Origin: Trichaptum fuscoviolaceum
Taxonomy: Eukaryota > Basidiomycota > Agaricomycetes > Hymenochaetales > Trichaptaceae
Length of the DNA stretch: 64,000 nt
NCBI GenBank assembly: GCA_910574455.1
Contig: CAJSYZ010000010.1
Span: 2,012,770 to 2,076,769, forward strand
Reading direction: 5' to 3'
This document shows positions 1-12,589 of the stretch, piece by piece. A model generated the notes under the pieces. The model did not search any database. It saw only the letters and a program-made list of their open reading frames with translations, and was not told the origin of the DNA. The position numbers were made by a program, and so were the translations under genes. Numbering within the stretch: position 1 is the stretch's first letter; each line of letters begins with the position of its first letter.

Positions 1-590
1 AATCCTTATCGCGGGCTTTCCCACTGTGTTGACGGCGGCTCTTCCTGCTCACCACGAGCAAGACTTGAAGACGGCCGCCCTTCCCGCCTCCAAGACAACG
101 ACCGGGGTGCCGTTGATGAGTGGGTTGCTGGAGGCTGTTCTTGCTGACTGGGAGAATGGGGTGGAAATGCATGGCTGTCCTGGACGGCGCTGGGGTGGAT
201 GCTCCTCCCACTGCTGCTGGCTTCGCTCTTTACACCGCGCCTCGTAGCCGTTGTATGTGCGGCTCGGGAAACCGCACTCAGGGAGGGCGCAGTCGTTGGG
301 TAGGACGGCGATAGGCGCGTGGCCGTATTGTGCACCGGACTGGATTGCGTATGTTTGGGTAAGCGAGGGCGTGGACAGGAAGGTGGACCTGTGGCTGCTC
401 AGGCGGGTAAGGCAGTACAGGCGCCGAGGACCCGTTGTCCCGCTCTACTGCGACCACTTGAATCTACCTTCCAATTTTGAGGCCATCTGTGGTGATTTGA
501 TCAGGCTTGCCCGTGACCAGTGCACTGGTGACAGTCGTGGCATTGTTTTGGTTGCTGGGGGCGACATCTATTTTACATGACACCTCGCAG
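1..590. other. window edge, no confident gene
   Basis: GC-rich sequence with open stretches on both strands (for example 251-580 on + and 6-335 on -) but no recognisable domain, no clear splice structure and no start codon I can defend. It may be the end of a gene lying mostly outside the window, or a captured gene fragment like those near other copies of the hairpin repeat. The repeat begins immediately downstream. Confidence 0.3.
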
Positions 591-840
591 TCGAAGTCCT
601 CAAAGGATTTGAATGTACAGATAGTAATAGACTTCTGTATGTAAAATGATTTTTTTCTTTCCATAACACTTCCATACCCAACTCCGGGTAGCGGGCTCTG
701 CTGTGAGGAACTCACAGCCACTAACTGCTTGTTCCCGCTACCCCTTGGGTAGCTGGGTATTCTTAGGGTATGCAACCGTGTCCAGCGCCTGCCAAAAGTC
801 AAATGGTCACGTGAAATTGCCTTATATGTTAAACCTGCCT
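591..840 (+). repeat. hairpin repeat, copy 1
   Basis: First of five copies of a dispersed element. The core is a nested hairpin. The outer arms are GGGTAGCGGG (686-695) and CCCGCTACCC (734-743); an inner stem CTGTGAG/CTCACAG lies at 701-717. The 3' part carries a conserved segment with TCACGTGAAATTGCC ending near 840; the 5' part is AT-rich with a TGTACAGATA/TGTATGTAAA stretch. Other copies lie at about 29572, 31619, 33800 and 34450. It has no coding capacity. Its class (SINE, MITE or Helitron end) is not settled by what is visible. Confidence 0.75.
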
Positions 841-1220
841 ACATCAGGGAAACTACTTTCTGCTGAAAGTGACTTAAGTGTTACTTAAACGTCCTGAGAG
901 ACTGAAGTCTTAAATAAGGCAAGCTTTACTTATTCATGCATGTCCTCCCATTATTCAGGACAAGTTGGCTGAAATAAGTGCGGGCTGGCTTAAATAAGGA
1001 AAGATGGCTGAATCAGTGCTCTAAGTGTTTCAGGCATTCTGCACCCCAGTGCTCCAGTGTATCATCCTTTAATTACAGCAGTAGACAAGTGTTGTAAGAC
1101 AAATTGCAGTGCTCAAGAGTCTAAGTGCATAAGAACGTTCCAAGTATTTCATTGCATCAGAAATATATAAGACAACATTATGTAGCTATCAGTGCCTCAG
1201 CGTTCAAGTACATCAGTCAT
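841..1220. other. AT-rich intergenic stretch
   Basis: No gene seen. Short words such as TTAAATAAGG, CTTAAATAAGG and AGTGCTC recur. Downstream of the two genes read on the minus strand it would form their 3' flank. Confidence 0.4.
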
Positions 1221-4200
1221 TTACGCAAGACTAAGCATAGCAGTCGCTATCATGGGATCCGCCACGACATTATCCTGAACCTCTTCCGTGACGGGCAGTG
1301 GCAGGCCACATTTCGCTGCCGTGCCTTTGTTTCTACTGCTACGCCAAAGAACATGCAGAATTGAAGACTGCTCTGCGAGTCGATGGTAATATAATGTTGA
1401 GCGCACGGACAGAAACGAAAAGAAGAGGCTCACTAGTGATTGATTTGCCCTTAGAAGTCTACGCAGTCCGTAAGCCGAATCCCATTTTGAAGCGTCGTCC
1501 TCCTCATGATCACCATCTCCACCTAAATCCTTGTCCTTGTCCTTGCCCTCGCCCTCGCCCTCGTCCTCGCCGTCGCCCTCGCCGTCGTCCTCGCCCTCGT
1601 CATCGCCGTCGCCCTCGCCGTCGTCCTCGCCGTCGTCCTCGCCCTCGCCGTCGTCATCGCCCTCGCCGTCGTCATCGCCCTCGCCGTCGTCATCGCCCTC
1701 GCCGTCATCATCGCCCTTGCACTCAATCTTGTCAACTCCCTCGTCCCCGCTCTCACTCAGGTTGTCGTCACCCTCAGCATTAGCATGCTCGTCCTCTGCA
1801 TCACCTTCCACCTCGCCTCTATACTCAGCCACCTCACGCTCTTCGCCCTTATCGTCGGTTCCGTCGGTTCCGTCTTCCCAATTATCAGCGTCTTCGTCAT
1901 ACGCTTTTTCGCAGGTCGAATCTGCATCTATAACGTCAAAATACAAGGAGAAGTCCCTGCCAGTGATACCCGATCCAACAAGTTCGGTGTTCTTTCTCGT
2001 ATCGATATCTGTACTGGCATCGTAAGCTAGGAGGCGGGATCGAACCTTTTCCCAGTTTGATTCAGTGAAGAAAGAGGGATTTGACAACAAGTTAACATAG
2101 TCGTCCGTATGAGGTTGCCACAGAGCGCTAGTGAAATACCACTCAGCGCCGCCAAGTTCTTCTTTGATATTTTGCAACCGAGCCACCTGTTTATCAATGG
2201 CAACCTTGACCTATCCATGGGAAGATCAGCGAATAAGGACAATATAAGTGCTGAAAAAAGTAGATACCGCTGTTGCCGCAAGGGCGAGGGCACCGATAGG
2301 CTTTCCTATGGTGTTTCTGTCCAGTATTTTATGCCGACCCATGGCCAAGACAATGTGTACGGACAACACTGAGACCACAAGGTCAGAGCAGAACAGTCCT
2401 TGCTTCTGTACAATTAGGGTCAATGCATGGACACAAAATGCGACAATAAATACTCTTTTACTTACCCTCTCCATACTATACCAGCTTTCCCATAGAAACG
2501 GTTCGGCTTTCTTCTTGTCAACTAGCGACTGCAACGTCTTCACAATTGCTTCGTTTCGCATTGATTTTGATTGTTCGCCGCTGATAAAACTTGCAACTGA
2601 TTGCTCAGCTTTCTCAAAAAGTTTCTTGCGCCAGCTATCAGAGCATCTCTGGGCCACCTGAAATACAAGGATCGCATCTCAATTTGGTAAAGGTGACTTG
2701 GAGATAAGTTAGATTGACTCAACTAGAGAACAGATATCGGCGAACTGAGTTTCGTAACTGAATTCCACAGAATCAAACACTTTCCCCCACAGTGAGCTGA
2801 TGAGCTTATTGTCCGGAGTTTGCCATGGTGTGACGGACTTTCCAACTGCGCGAAATAGTGAAGGTAATAGAATATGAGTCCATCCTGCCTGAGTACCGGG
2901 AGGGAGACACTGGTTCGTCGCCCTTTTCCTGCCTGGCACGCGAGATCCTTCCCTTCCTTCATTTTGATCCTTGTCCTCAAGTCCCACTGATGTCTGCATA
3001 TAAGTAAATCAGCAAAATATGTCATAGAAATGAATTTGATTCGACAAACTGAGCTAGTAGTCCGAGAGACTTTGCGATGACCTTGATAAGCCCCAGTCAC
3101 TAACACTTCGGGTCCGGGGGTGCAGGATGCTCTCGTCATTGCAAGGGACGGTGCTCGAGGTGCTAACGACATCTTTCGACCACCAGACTATTAGTAAGAA
3201 AAAAAGGTGAATGTCTACATTTAGAGTGTATCAATCGACTCTCACTTACTTCATTATCAGCCACCAGCGACTGCCTCTTGCGATTAGAGGTAGCGGATCC
3301 AAGCTCCGGCTGCAGCACGTCAGAAAGCTGTTATCCGTGGCAAGTGAACAGCTCGAAAAGAAGCACTTACTGTCATATCGGCCTCAGGCCGATAAGGAAT
3401 GTCAGGGGTTTCCTCTTCTTACTCAAGTCCTTTCCGCCTGATCAGATACGAACTTAAAATGCCGGTTACCATAGAATTGACGCTTACTGTGGCACCGGCC
3501 TGTGTGTCCATGTCAGTCAACAATGACTTCTTGATCTTGACAGCCTTATTAGCCTATTGAGATGGTTTAAAATAAGTAAACATAAAATGAAGGAATTCAT
3601 TGCACGTGAAGGTAGAAGAATTACCACATTAACCTGAGAGTCGGTGTCTGGTGGCGACTTCCTCTTTCCGTTCTTTGTGACTGTGATGTCCTATTCATAT
3701 TCACACATTAGCGCTCAACTTGAAGTGAAGAAGGAAACGAATAGTTGCCACAGGAGAGCACCGGAAGTGAGCCTACAGTGCATCGACACTCACACATACC
3801 TGTACACGGGGTTCCAAGGCTAGTGATTGCACCTTACAACCATAAATAAGGGGGGAACGAGAGAAGTTGAGATAAGATAGACTTACCGGTGCGCTAAGCT
3901 GCGAAATAGCAGTCCTCTTGTTTGCATCCTATCAAAATACCAATTCAGTAAGCAATGAAGGAAGGATGTACCATGAAGATCACTGTCTGGTACTCACCTG
4001 TCCACCTGGATTTATCTTGTTATTCTTATCCTCGAGTACGGGAAGGGATTACTCAGTAGATTGAAAAAATGTAGAATGATATGACATCGCTTACCGTTGA
4101 AACCTGCGACCCGGAAAGAGTGTCACGCAATAACTTCCTTTTCTTCGAGTTGACGTTGCTGCTACCTCCATCCTGTTCATGAGACGGCAGTTGGCAGATA

Positions 4201-5821
4201 AACAATAACGAAGGAATATGAACAAACGGTCATGGAGCAACTGACATGAATCGAACAGTAATCAGTCGGACTCACACAAGCTTGAGCCGGCCTTGTTAGC
4301 CTCTTCGGATCGCTTCCGCCCTATAAACAAGTTATTCAGACTGCATCTGCCATTCTAATGCTCCGTCAACTCACAACATTTGATTCCGAATCGACAAGAT
4401 GTGCCTTCTGTTGCACGCTGATTGTGCTATTTTTTACACCATGATAGCTTGTAAGGGTTATTGTTTCTCCTTCATCCTCCCAGGGACTTAAGTTTTCATC
4501 ATCTGGCAATTCGACGGTGTGTCTGGTGCAGCTTTGCGTCAGCAAGGCTCATAATATAGTGGTAGCAAAGACAAGAGCGTCAATGTTGCAGGTGAAGGAT
4601 TTCCAACTTGAAGTTGGGTCTCGGCCCGGGAGCGTCACGGTAGTAGTAGCCTGAGTAGGTAGTCGGGATGATGATGATCATACTAGTATGAGTTTAATAA
4701 TTGAGTCTAAATCAAGCTTCTCACTCACCATTACATCGACTTGACAGTACCAGATACTGATTCAGACGCAATGCAAGATTCAAACCTCAAACTCACAAAT
4801 TGATCCTTTCTGAGTCTATCCCTGCCACTGGCACCTCAAGACCTCCACCCTCTTCACCAATGAAAGTGGAATCATCTGTGTTGCGAAGCGCCCTGACAGG
4901 GCGTTTTGTCTTGTCGTTCCGCCTTGACGTAGCGGGCGAGTCTATTATGTCCGTTTCTTCACCAGAAAGACTCTCGTTCGGTCCTGCAGGAGCGTGAAAG
5001 AATGCGTCGCTGGGAGTCACGGTGGCGGCAGACCTGGACATCTTTGCGGTCTGCACACGTGTGCGAAATGGAAGTTCACCTTTGGAATCTTCTTTCCTAG
5101 CCTTTTTTGCAGGCTCCCTGTTTGGCTCATCCATACTCGCTGCTTCGCATTAAGGTGAGTCACAGTGTTCAACCTCCAAGCTTTGAGATCATCTGAAAAT
5201 GTATAGGCAATGTTACTCACGAATATCCAAGTCTTCGTTGTGTCCATCTTCACAACCCGATACGTCTTTAACATCGTTCTTCGAGTCTGTTTATGCCAGT
5301 TCAAATGATCTGTGTCATCACTGATCTAAAGTTGAAGACTTACTGCTAGCTTCGCCTTTTGGCTTTCTACGTCCACGTTTGCCAGTGAGTTTGGGCACTG
5401 TTGAGCCCATCTGGGTGCGTGTCTCAAGAGCCTTTGACAAGTTGTTTTCAAGCTCTACGGTCTCTAGCATCGCTGCTTCTTGGTTCTCTGCTGCAGTCAC
5501 CTTCTTGCGAACCTTGTCAGCTGCCTCTTGTTCTTTTGCTGCCCGTTTTTGCTCCGCAGCGAGTTTTTTCCTCTCTTTCGCAACCGCGACTTGCTGGGCC
5601 GCAGCTCTGCGGAAGGCTGCCCGCTCTTCCTTCTGCTTTTCCTTCTCTTCCTTCTCCTTCAATGCCTCATCCCGCCTCTCTGCCTGCCGTACTTTCCTTT
5701 TCTCTTTTTCTTCCTTCTCCCGCAATATCTCCTCCTGTGTTCGTCTTGTTCTGAGTTGTCCAACGACTGCTCCGGGGTGCTTTTCGCTGTTCTTAGCTCT
5801 TGTCTGTCTTTGAGTTGACAT
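1221..5821 (-). CDS. many-exon Lys/Glu-rich protein with acidic C-terminal repeats, unknown
   Basis: Function not recognised. The ATG at 5821 opens exon 5821-5344, a charged coiled-coil-like segment rich in REKEEKEKRK-type runs. Phase-consistent exons 5286-5221, 5139-4797 and 4756-4729 follow. Between about 4600 and 2750 there are many very short Lys/Ser-rich exons with good GT-AG borders, not all resolved. Toward the C-terminus, 2999-2715 reads into 2657-2268 (phase 0), which holds two hydrophobic segments that could be membrane helices, and then 2210-1221. The last exon contains the acidic DDDGEGDD repeat. The middle exons and the final stop are the weakest parts. It is divergent from the Plavaka transposase, the starts about 280 bp apart, so the two could share a promoter region or belong to one element. 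It could also be two genes. Confidence 0.55.
1531..1720 (-). repeat. acidic codon repeat (DDDGEG-type)
   Basis: Imperfect tandem trinucleotide/18-mer repeat. On the minus strand it encodes alternating DDDGEG, EDDGEDDGEG and EGEGEGKDKDK. The plus strand reads SPSPSSSPS or RPRRRP in other frames; those readings are shadows. The repeat lies in the last exon of the minus-strand gene. Confidence 0.7.
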
Positions 5822-6099
5822 TTTGTGCAGTGTTTTGAGACTTGTATGATGATAAGATGTGTCGAAGGTGCAAGTTCAAGATCAGGGAGGCGGGGGCGTC
5901 TATCTTAGACAAGTTGAAAATTTACGCCCACTACTACCGTGACTACTCTATGACTAATTTTAACTCAGGTTCAAGTTCACTGCCAGTGGCACTCCGAGTC
6001 CGAGTCACTGCCAGTGCTAGCAGCCTGCCAGTGCCAGTGAGGCTCAGCTGTGAGTCCCAATTGTCAACGTGTACTACTACTGAGGTTACATTCAAGTTG

Positions 6100-9000
6100 A
6101 TGCCAGCGACACGGAAAAAGCACGATCCCTTTCATTTTCCACCAACTATTCGATGCACCTTGCCCGGCTGTAGTAGGACGTTCAAGAGTCAATCTGGAAG
6201 AGCAAGACATGAATATTCAGCTCATCCGACGTCATTCTTGGCAAGTTCTTCTGCCTGTGGTCACGAATATGAATCGTCACCTATTCGACCCATACGAGCT
6301 CCAAGTCCTCAACTTGGAGCTCTCCTGAGGTCGTCCGAACTTCCAACAGAGGGTCATTCTGAGAGCGGCTCTGACTCCTACGATTACGATATTTCCATGC
6401 TTACACAGGATATCTCGATGCTCAGTATAGGCCGAGACGAGCTGCTTCAAGATTTGGACAGACCTCATTCTCTGTCCCATTCTGTCACCGGAAGTGACAG
6501 TGGCCGTTCTGAAGACTTGGATTCCGACATTGGAGATTATAAGGAGAGTGAGGATAACTTGAAGGTGTATCACAGATACTTGAATGGTGCGCGCCAAATT
6601 AATTGTTCCCGGTTTACTGTAGCATTTTGACACCAAACATTGTGCAGCCACTCCATGCGATACAGAAGGGAACTTCTTAGAATATGAAGACTCACCCGCT
6701 CCGCGAAACGAATCTGCGTCAAATGACTGGTTTCCCTATTCGTGTCGAGCAGATTTTGAGCTCGCAGATTTTCTCTATCGAGAAGAGCAAATGTCTGCTG
6801 GGAACATAACAAAGCTTCTGGGAATCATGAAGGCTTATCAGCTGATTCAGGCGGCGGAGAATGTAAAATCTTGCGGATGTTCCAAATTGGATGCGACAGA
6901 GCCTGACGATGACTTAGATCTGGGTTCAACTAGTACGCTACTCAATGGAGACGCGCAAAAAATGTATAACGTCATTGATGCTACGAAAGTCGGTGATGTG
7001 TCTTGGAAATCCTTTAGTAACTTCTACACAGACGACAATGGCCAAAAGGTGACAAATGAGAACACCGAGTCATGGAAGAGGAAAGAATATGATGTTTGGT
7101 ATCGGGATCCTTTGGAAGTGATCCGGAATTTGGTGGATAATCCAGCTTTGGAAGGCGAATTCGACTATGTCCCGTTTCGTGAGTATCAGCCGAAGGAGGA
7201 CTCTGATGACAACAAAGAACGAGTCTTCAGAAACTACATGTCCGGAAACTTTGCTTGGGAACAGGCTGTAAGTCATGAATCATGCAGCATTCAAAGTTGG
7301 AAGAAGTGTATTGATAATCCTTGACTTAGAACAAAATCTTCGCCGAAGATAAAGCGGTCCATGGGTCTATGTTCGTTCCGGTCATCTTAGGGAGCGACAA
7401 GACAACAGTCTCCGTTGGAACTGGCAACAACGAATATTATCCGTTATATCTTTCAATAGGAAATGTATCTAACAAGGCCCGGCGGTCCCAAAAGCTGAAT
7501 ACAGTCCAGCTCGTAGCATTTCTAGCAATACCAAAGAGTGTGTGTCAAAAACTGAGCTATTCATTTGTGTTCAAGTTCTGATGCTTTGCAGCTGAACGGC
7601 AGTATGAAAAGTCAGATGACTTCCGTCGCTTTAGACATCAAATCTTTCATTCATCTATATCAAGAATCTTGAGTCCACTGAAGACAGCAATGTCCATAAA
7701 CAATGAACAAACCATTCTCCGGTGCCCTGATGGTCACTTGCGTAGGTCAGTTCTCGGACTCGGCTCGTATATAGCCGATTATCCGGAACAGGTGAGTCTA
7801 TGCGCAATATGCACTGGATGGTGCTGCAAGTAAGTATTGTCCTTTCCAAAAATCACATCCAACTCGAGTTAGAGAAAATGACTTACTGTGGCCATATAGA
7901 TGTACATCACCTCACAAGAATCTAGATAATCCGGAATTTGTTACAAATCCTCGAACAAAAGAGCTACACGAACGATTGATAGAACAGGTGGATGACAACA
8001 GCATAAGTAGAGCAACGGTTCGAAAAGAGTATGGGTTCCACCAAGATATTGTGGTAAGTGTTCTAAACTCTCCATACAATGTGAGCTGACCACGACTATG
8101 CTCCATAGCCCTTCACCAATGACTTTCCACGTGCAGATATATGCGATCTCATTTCTCCGGACCTACTGCACCAAATGATCAAAGGCGTATTTAAGGATCA
8201 CCTTGTTGAGTGGATTTGCCAGAGCTTGACCACGACAGAGCTGGACGTTGTGGATAAAAGGTGCTGTTTTTTCACAAGTTGTTTAATGTGAATACTGCTG
8301 CTAATCTCCGCGTAGAATCAGAGTTGCTGCTCCTTTTCCTGGACTTCGCAGATTTCCCGAAGGCCGAGGCTTCAAGCAATGGACAGGCAATGATTCTAAG
8401 GCACTTATGAAAGTATATGACCTTTCTGTCTTGTTCGAGGCGGTGGTTTGCTGATATTTGATGCAACTTGCTTAGGTGTATCTTCCGGCTATTGTGGGCA
8501 TTGCGCACGATGATATGATTCGCGCATTGAGTGCATTTCTTGACTTCTGTTACCTTGTGCGTCGGTACACGATTACAGTCTCAACTCTTGATCAAATCAA
8601 AGCCTCTTTGGATCACTTTCACCGTTATCGGCAAATATTCATAGCTAAAGGCATCCGGGATAACTTCTCACTTCCACGACAGCATGCCATGATCCACTAT
8701 CCTACAATGATCCCTCTGTTCGCTGCACCGAGTGGTCTGTGTTCATCGATCACAGAGAATAAACACATTTACGCGGTGAAGGAAACATGGCGACGCTCAA
8801 ACAGAAATGATCCTTTGGGTCAGATGATCACAGCAAACCAACGTCTCAGTAAACTTATTGCATCGAGGGCAGACTTCAAGAGGCGTGGAATGCTGGAAAG
8901 TCCTCTGGCTGAGGCTTCATGGAGAGCTTTGCAAGATGTTCTGCGCAGGAATATGTCAGAGTCGGAGACAGATGACGCTCAGGCTGAGAGGACCCAAATT

Positions 9001-10079
9001 CGGAAGGAGCAGATGCACCATGATCATGATACACCCGTAGCTGGCGCAGCTGATGATACAGAGGACTTCTTCGATGACATTGTGGGCAATAATGAACTCA
9101 ACGAAATTGCAGACCTGGAAGATCCCGAAAGCTTAGTGCATGGGCCTCAGCATCTTGCGGTTCATGACATACTACATGCTGAACGCCAGATGCGCTTGGG
9201 TGGCAGAAATGACCCTTTGAGCTTGATGTTAATGGCTTCGAAGTCACGTAAGTATTAGTACTTAGTAACCCATGCTTTTGGTGCTGCACATCTGACTTCT
9301 TTGATATCATCCTTGCAGAGTCCAGTACGGTGTACCCTAAGCAACTTAACGCTCTTGCGGCGATAAAAGGCCATCCAGAGCTCCGAAAACTCCCACAGCT
9401 CATTAAAGACTACTTATTCAACAAGTACGAGAAGCACAACTCCAACTTAAGGGGCTCCTCTGGCAGAGCCGAACCAGCAGTTGAATTGGACATAAGCAAT
9501 GACTTTTCAATTTTCCATTCAGCCACCGCTTTCTTTGCCTTCCGTGGCGAATCGATCCCTATAGAACAAGCAATGAGGGAGGTGATCAGGTCCAATCCCT
9601 CTTGGCGCGGAAAGGCAAGACGTGATGCAGTCCTTGTTCGAGTTAATACTCGCAAAAAGGGGTTTGCAGGAATGCGAGTTGCCCGAGTTATGCTTCTTTT
9701 CTCCTTTGCCGTTAGTAAATTGAAACGTCAGGAATGCGCTCTCGTCCAATTTTTCAAGCGTGTTGGAGACTCGCCTGACCAAAAAACAAGTATGTGGATT
9801 GTCGAGCCGGAATATGAGTTAGACACCTTTACCACCTGTCCTGGTGTGAAAGCCAGTGGCAGACGTCACTACTACCACCGTGACTGCAAGGCTCCGAAGC
9901 TATTTGTGATAGGTATAGGGGATATCTTTCGTTTGGCTCACCTCCTTGGGGTGCCAAAGGGTGATGAATGTCCTCCAAAGTCATTGACACCCGAGGAGTC
10001 CTTGGACTTTTATGATAGATTCTATGTTAACCGATTTGTAGACATGCACATGCACGAAACATTGTACGAAAGTAGATAA
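6100..10079 (+). CDS. Plavaka-type transposase, nine exons, intact
   Basis: Probable DNA-cutting transposase of the Plavaka group, common in Agaricomycetes. The exons are 6100-6586, 6648-7267, 7330-7537, 7592-7829, 7900-8053, 8109-8260, 8316-8412, 8476-9247 and 9319-10079. Every junction keeps phase and gives 1162 aa with no stop. The N-terminus has a C2H2 finger (C19, C24, H37, H42). Family hallmarks follow in order: EYDVWYRDPLEVIRNL, the VPVILGSDKTTVSV block, RCPDGHLRR, FTNDFPRADI, FPGLRRFPEGRGFKQWTG, FSLPRQHAMIHY, GLCSSITENKH and a C-terminal RVGDSPDQKTSMWIVEPEYE block. I chose the ATG at 6100 because upstream DNA is motif-rich intergenic sequence; an upstream reading from 5842 uses no ATG. 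An unbroken frame over nine exons suggests a recent or active copy. Group assignment rests on remembered family motifs. Confidence 0.9.
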
Positions 10080-10659
10080 TGATAAAAACAAACTCTTCAT
10101 TTAGCACACAAAGTACAGTAGGCACGATGGTTGGAATTCTCTGTACTACGATGTCCATTTTACTACTAGTACTAGTAGTACTTACTAGTAATAAGTAGAC
10201 TCCGACTTGGAGTCGGAGTCGGAGTACACTCACTGGCAGGCTGGCACAACTTGAACTTAGACCTTCAAGCTAAATAAACTTTCTATTTTATTTAATACAA
10301 GTAGTAATCAAGAAAACATTCACATCACAATACCAACGTTTTCAAACTATACCAATACTAGTACTACTAATCTGCGCTGCGCTCGCAGATTAGTAGTACA
10401 GCACAGAGGAGCTTGAAAAGGGAGTAAACTGATGAAAAATATCAGTACAACCCTTCAAGTTGACAAATTGAATAACCTTCTCATAAACATAAATGAAATA
10501 TTCGAATAGTAATAACTTGAACGGAATGTAGAATGAAAAAAAAGCCTCCGAGTCCTTATTGCGTACTAGTATAGTAGACATTTGCGACACAGTACAAGCA
10601 CAAAGTTATCCCACATGAGTGAGGGTCAATATCGTAGAAGCCGGACCTGCCTGAGCACC
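10080..10659. other. intergenic, palindromic-word-rich
   Basis: No gene. The stretch holds TACTAGTAGTACTTACTAGTA, tandem GGAGTCGGAGTC words near 10205, and an interrupted palindrome with 15 bp arms (10362-10376 and 10384-10398, arm TACTACTAATCTGCG). It separates the Plavaka gene from the convergent gene G. A terminal inverted repeat for the transposon was looked for here and not identified. Confidence 0.5.
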
Positions 10660-12589
10660 CTAGTTACTACCATCGCGAATGGGTCCCGAGCTGATGTTCG
10701 AAGAGTCGTCTCCAAGAGGATTAAGGTTTTCGAGAAGCGCTAGTAAGATTTTGTAGTCTTCACAAAAAATTGATTCACTACCAACTGCTGTGGAGACGAA
10801 AGAATCCATCTCGCGCTCTGTCGAAAAAAGGTTCTCGCGGTTGAAGTCATAATCGTCATCGGATTGGTGAAGTTTCTGGACTAAGCCACGTAAATCACCC
10901 TCGAGGACCTTGACAAGAGGGTTGCTGGCGACTACTCCCGCCCGTTCTTGTACTGTCGGTCGAACGTTGAGATGGAGGATTACGTGCATAAAGAGGTCGT
11001 CCGTAAGAATTAATAGACATTTCTTGATCAAATTGAATTTGTTCAGGAAGGTCTGGCGTTCTTTGCGTAGTTCATCCTCGAACTTCTGCCGGTGTACAGC
11101 ATCCTCCATCTTGCCCACTTCACCAACAGTGTACAATTTGATGGATGGCTTTGTGGTATCCTGAACAGCATCCTCCTTCTCCACAGCGTCGATGACGGAA
11201 ACAAGCTTGACGAGGTCGCCTGAGCGTGCCAATCGGTGGCGTACATCCACCGCTGAACCGTGTAGAAATACAGCGGAGTAATCAACTTCTACCTTCATTT
11301 TCGGTGTTCGATCTGCCGATGCCGAACCTGCCAATGAGTCTGGGATGGAGACTTCCTGATGAACTTGTGCAATGAGGGCATCTAACAAAACCAAACATTC
11401 CTTGCACGCGTTGTACGACCATATAAGCAGAGGGACGAAGAACCTCAACGCTTGCACAGGACCCCCTATTACCACTGGCGAGTCATTAGGGTCACGCCCG
11501 GAAGCCGTGCGCTGCACTGTCGACGTGGACGAGTCAAGGCCTGATGTGAACACTGGCAGCGAAAATTCCATGGCGTGCGGGTGAGAGTAGTTGTCATTGG
11601 TAGTAGAGTTTTGGATCGCCGTCGGAAGTCGAATCATGCCTCGACCGTGACGCGTACTAGCATCATTAAGGTAAGAGGATTCGAAGAACTTGTTCTGAAA
11701 GCAGGAGAATATGGAATTCTGGTGTATCCACCTCCCATCCCCTTTTAAGCCAACTGGATAGAACACGTAGTGTGAGTGATAAAAGACCGTTACGCGATCC
11801 AGAAATTTCGACCATCCGGTACCATTGATGAACCTAGTATAGTACTCTCGGCGTTCTCGCGATATGAACTCAGAACTTGGAAGGAGCTCCGCAAGCGCCA
11901 ACACCACCATTAACCTTATATCGCCTACAGTGTTCCGAATAGCAAATTCAGCGGACGTCCACTGGCAATCACCGGAGAAGAAAGTCAGTACAAATATTAT
12001 CACGACTGGTACACTGCCAGTGGCAAGTCCGAGTTGTAATGAATTTATGACTTACGTTTGTAAGGTGCACATCATTCAAGTCGCCCATGTACTTGAGGAG
12101 ATTAGTCAAGTTCCGTACTGCCCGGAAGTTTATCAACAACTGCCTTTTCTTGACTTTGTCTAGCTCCTCTTGGTAATCATGAAGGGCTCGTCTTGTCTGT
12201 TGGACCACTATCTTAAAGATGGCCACCGTGGAGAGAAGAAGTTTGTCATTCTGGGTCGCATAACGGCGATAATGATTATGCCGTATCTCGTTAACTATCT
12301 TCGTGGAGAGTGTGTCAATGGCCTGGATTCCGACGTTCGAGTTCTTAGCGAACACGTCAAGTCGTTTGAGGAGATCGCCTTCGACGAAGCCTGTAGAGCC
12401 GTGAAAGTCTAGAGAAAGTAGACGACCATCTGTCTTCAATTGAGTCTTGCGCTCGATGTTAGATGATTTGAGTTTCCTACCACTAAGAGGATCCGCCTCG
12501 TAACTTGAATACGAGTCGTCACTAGTAGTACTGCCAGTGTCCGAGTCTGTATCATGGTCATCCGGATCGCTGAAGTAGAGGTATGACAT
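10660..12589 (-). CDS. gene G: 611-aa hypothetical protein
   Basis: Not recognised. Two exons, 12589-12056 and 11961-10660, are joined in phase 0 by an intron with GTAAGT donor and GCCAG acceptor, giving 611 aa. The ATG at 12589 begins MSYLYFSDPDDHDTDSDTGS, an acidic, Ser/Asp-rich disordered leader of about 45 residues. The remainder is mostly helical in appearance, with a charged segment KFEDELRKERQTFLNKFN and no signal peptide or membrane helix. It is convergent with the Plavaka gene and divergent from gene A, with about 1.3 kb of motif-rich DNA between the two starts. A cytoplasmic or nuclear protein is plausible; no function is inferred. Confidence 0.7.

Noticed and set aside
686..743. 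Rho-independent terminator or riboswitch reading of the hairpin repeat
   Set aside because: The genome is eukaryotic and the stem recurs as a dispersed repeat without a fixed position relative to genes.
1298..2025. Long + strand frames rich in Ser-Pro or Arg-Pro over the 1531-1720 repeat
   Set aside because: They are shadows of the minus-strand acidic repeat and lack introns, start context and any non-repetitive coding part.
5378..5821. Ser/Phe-rich + strand frames at 5379-5818
   Set aside because: They are antisense shadows of the Lys/Glu-rich first exon on the minus strand.
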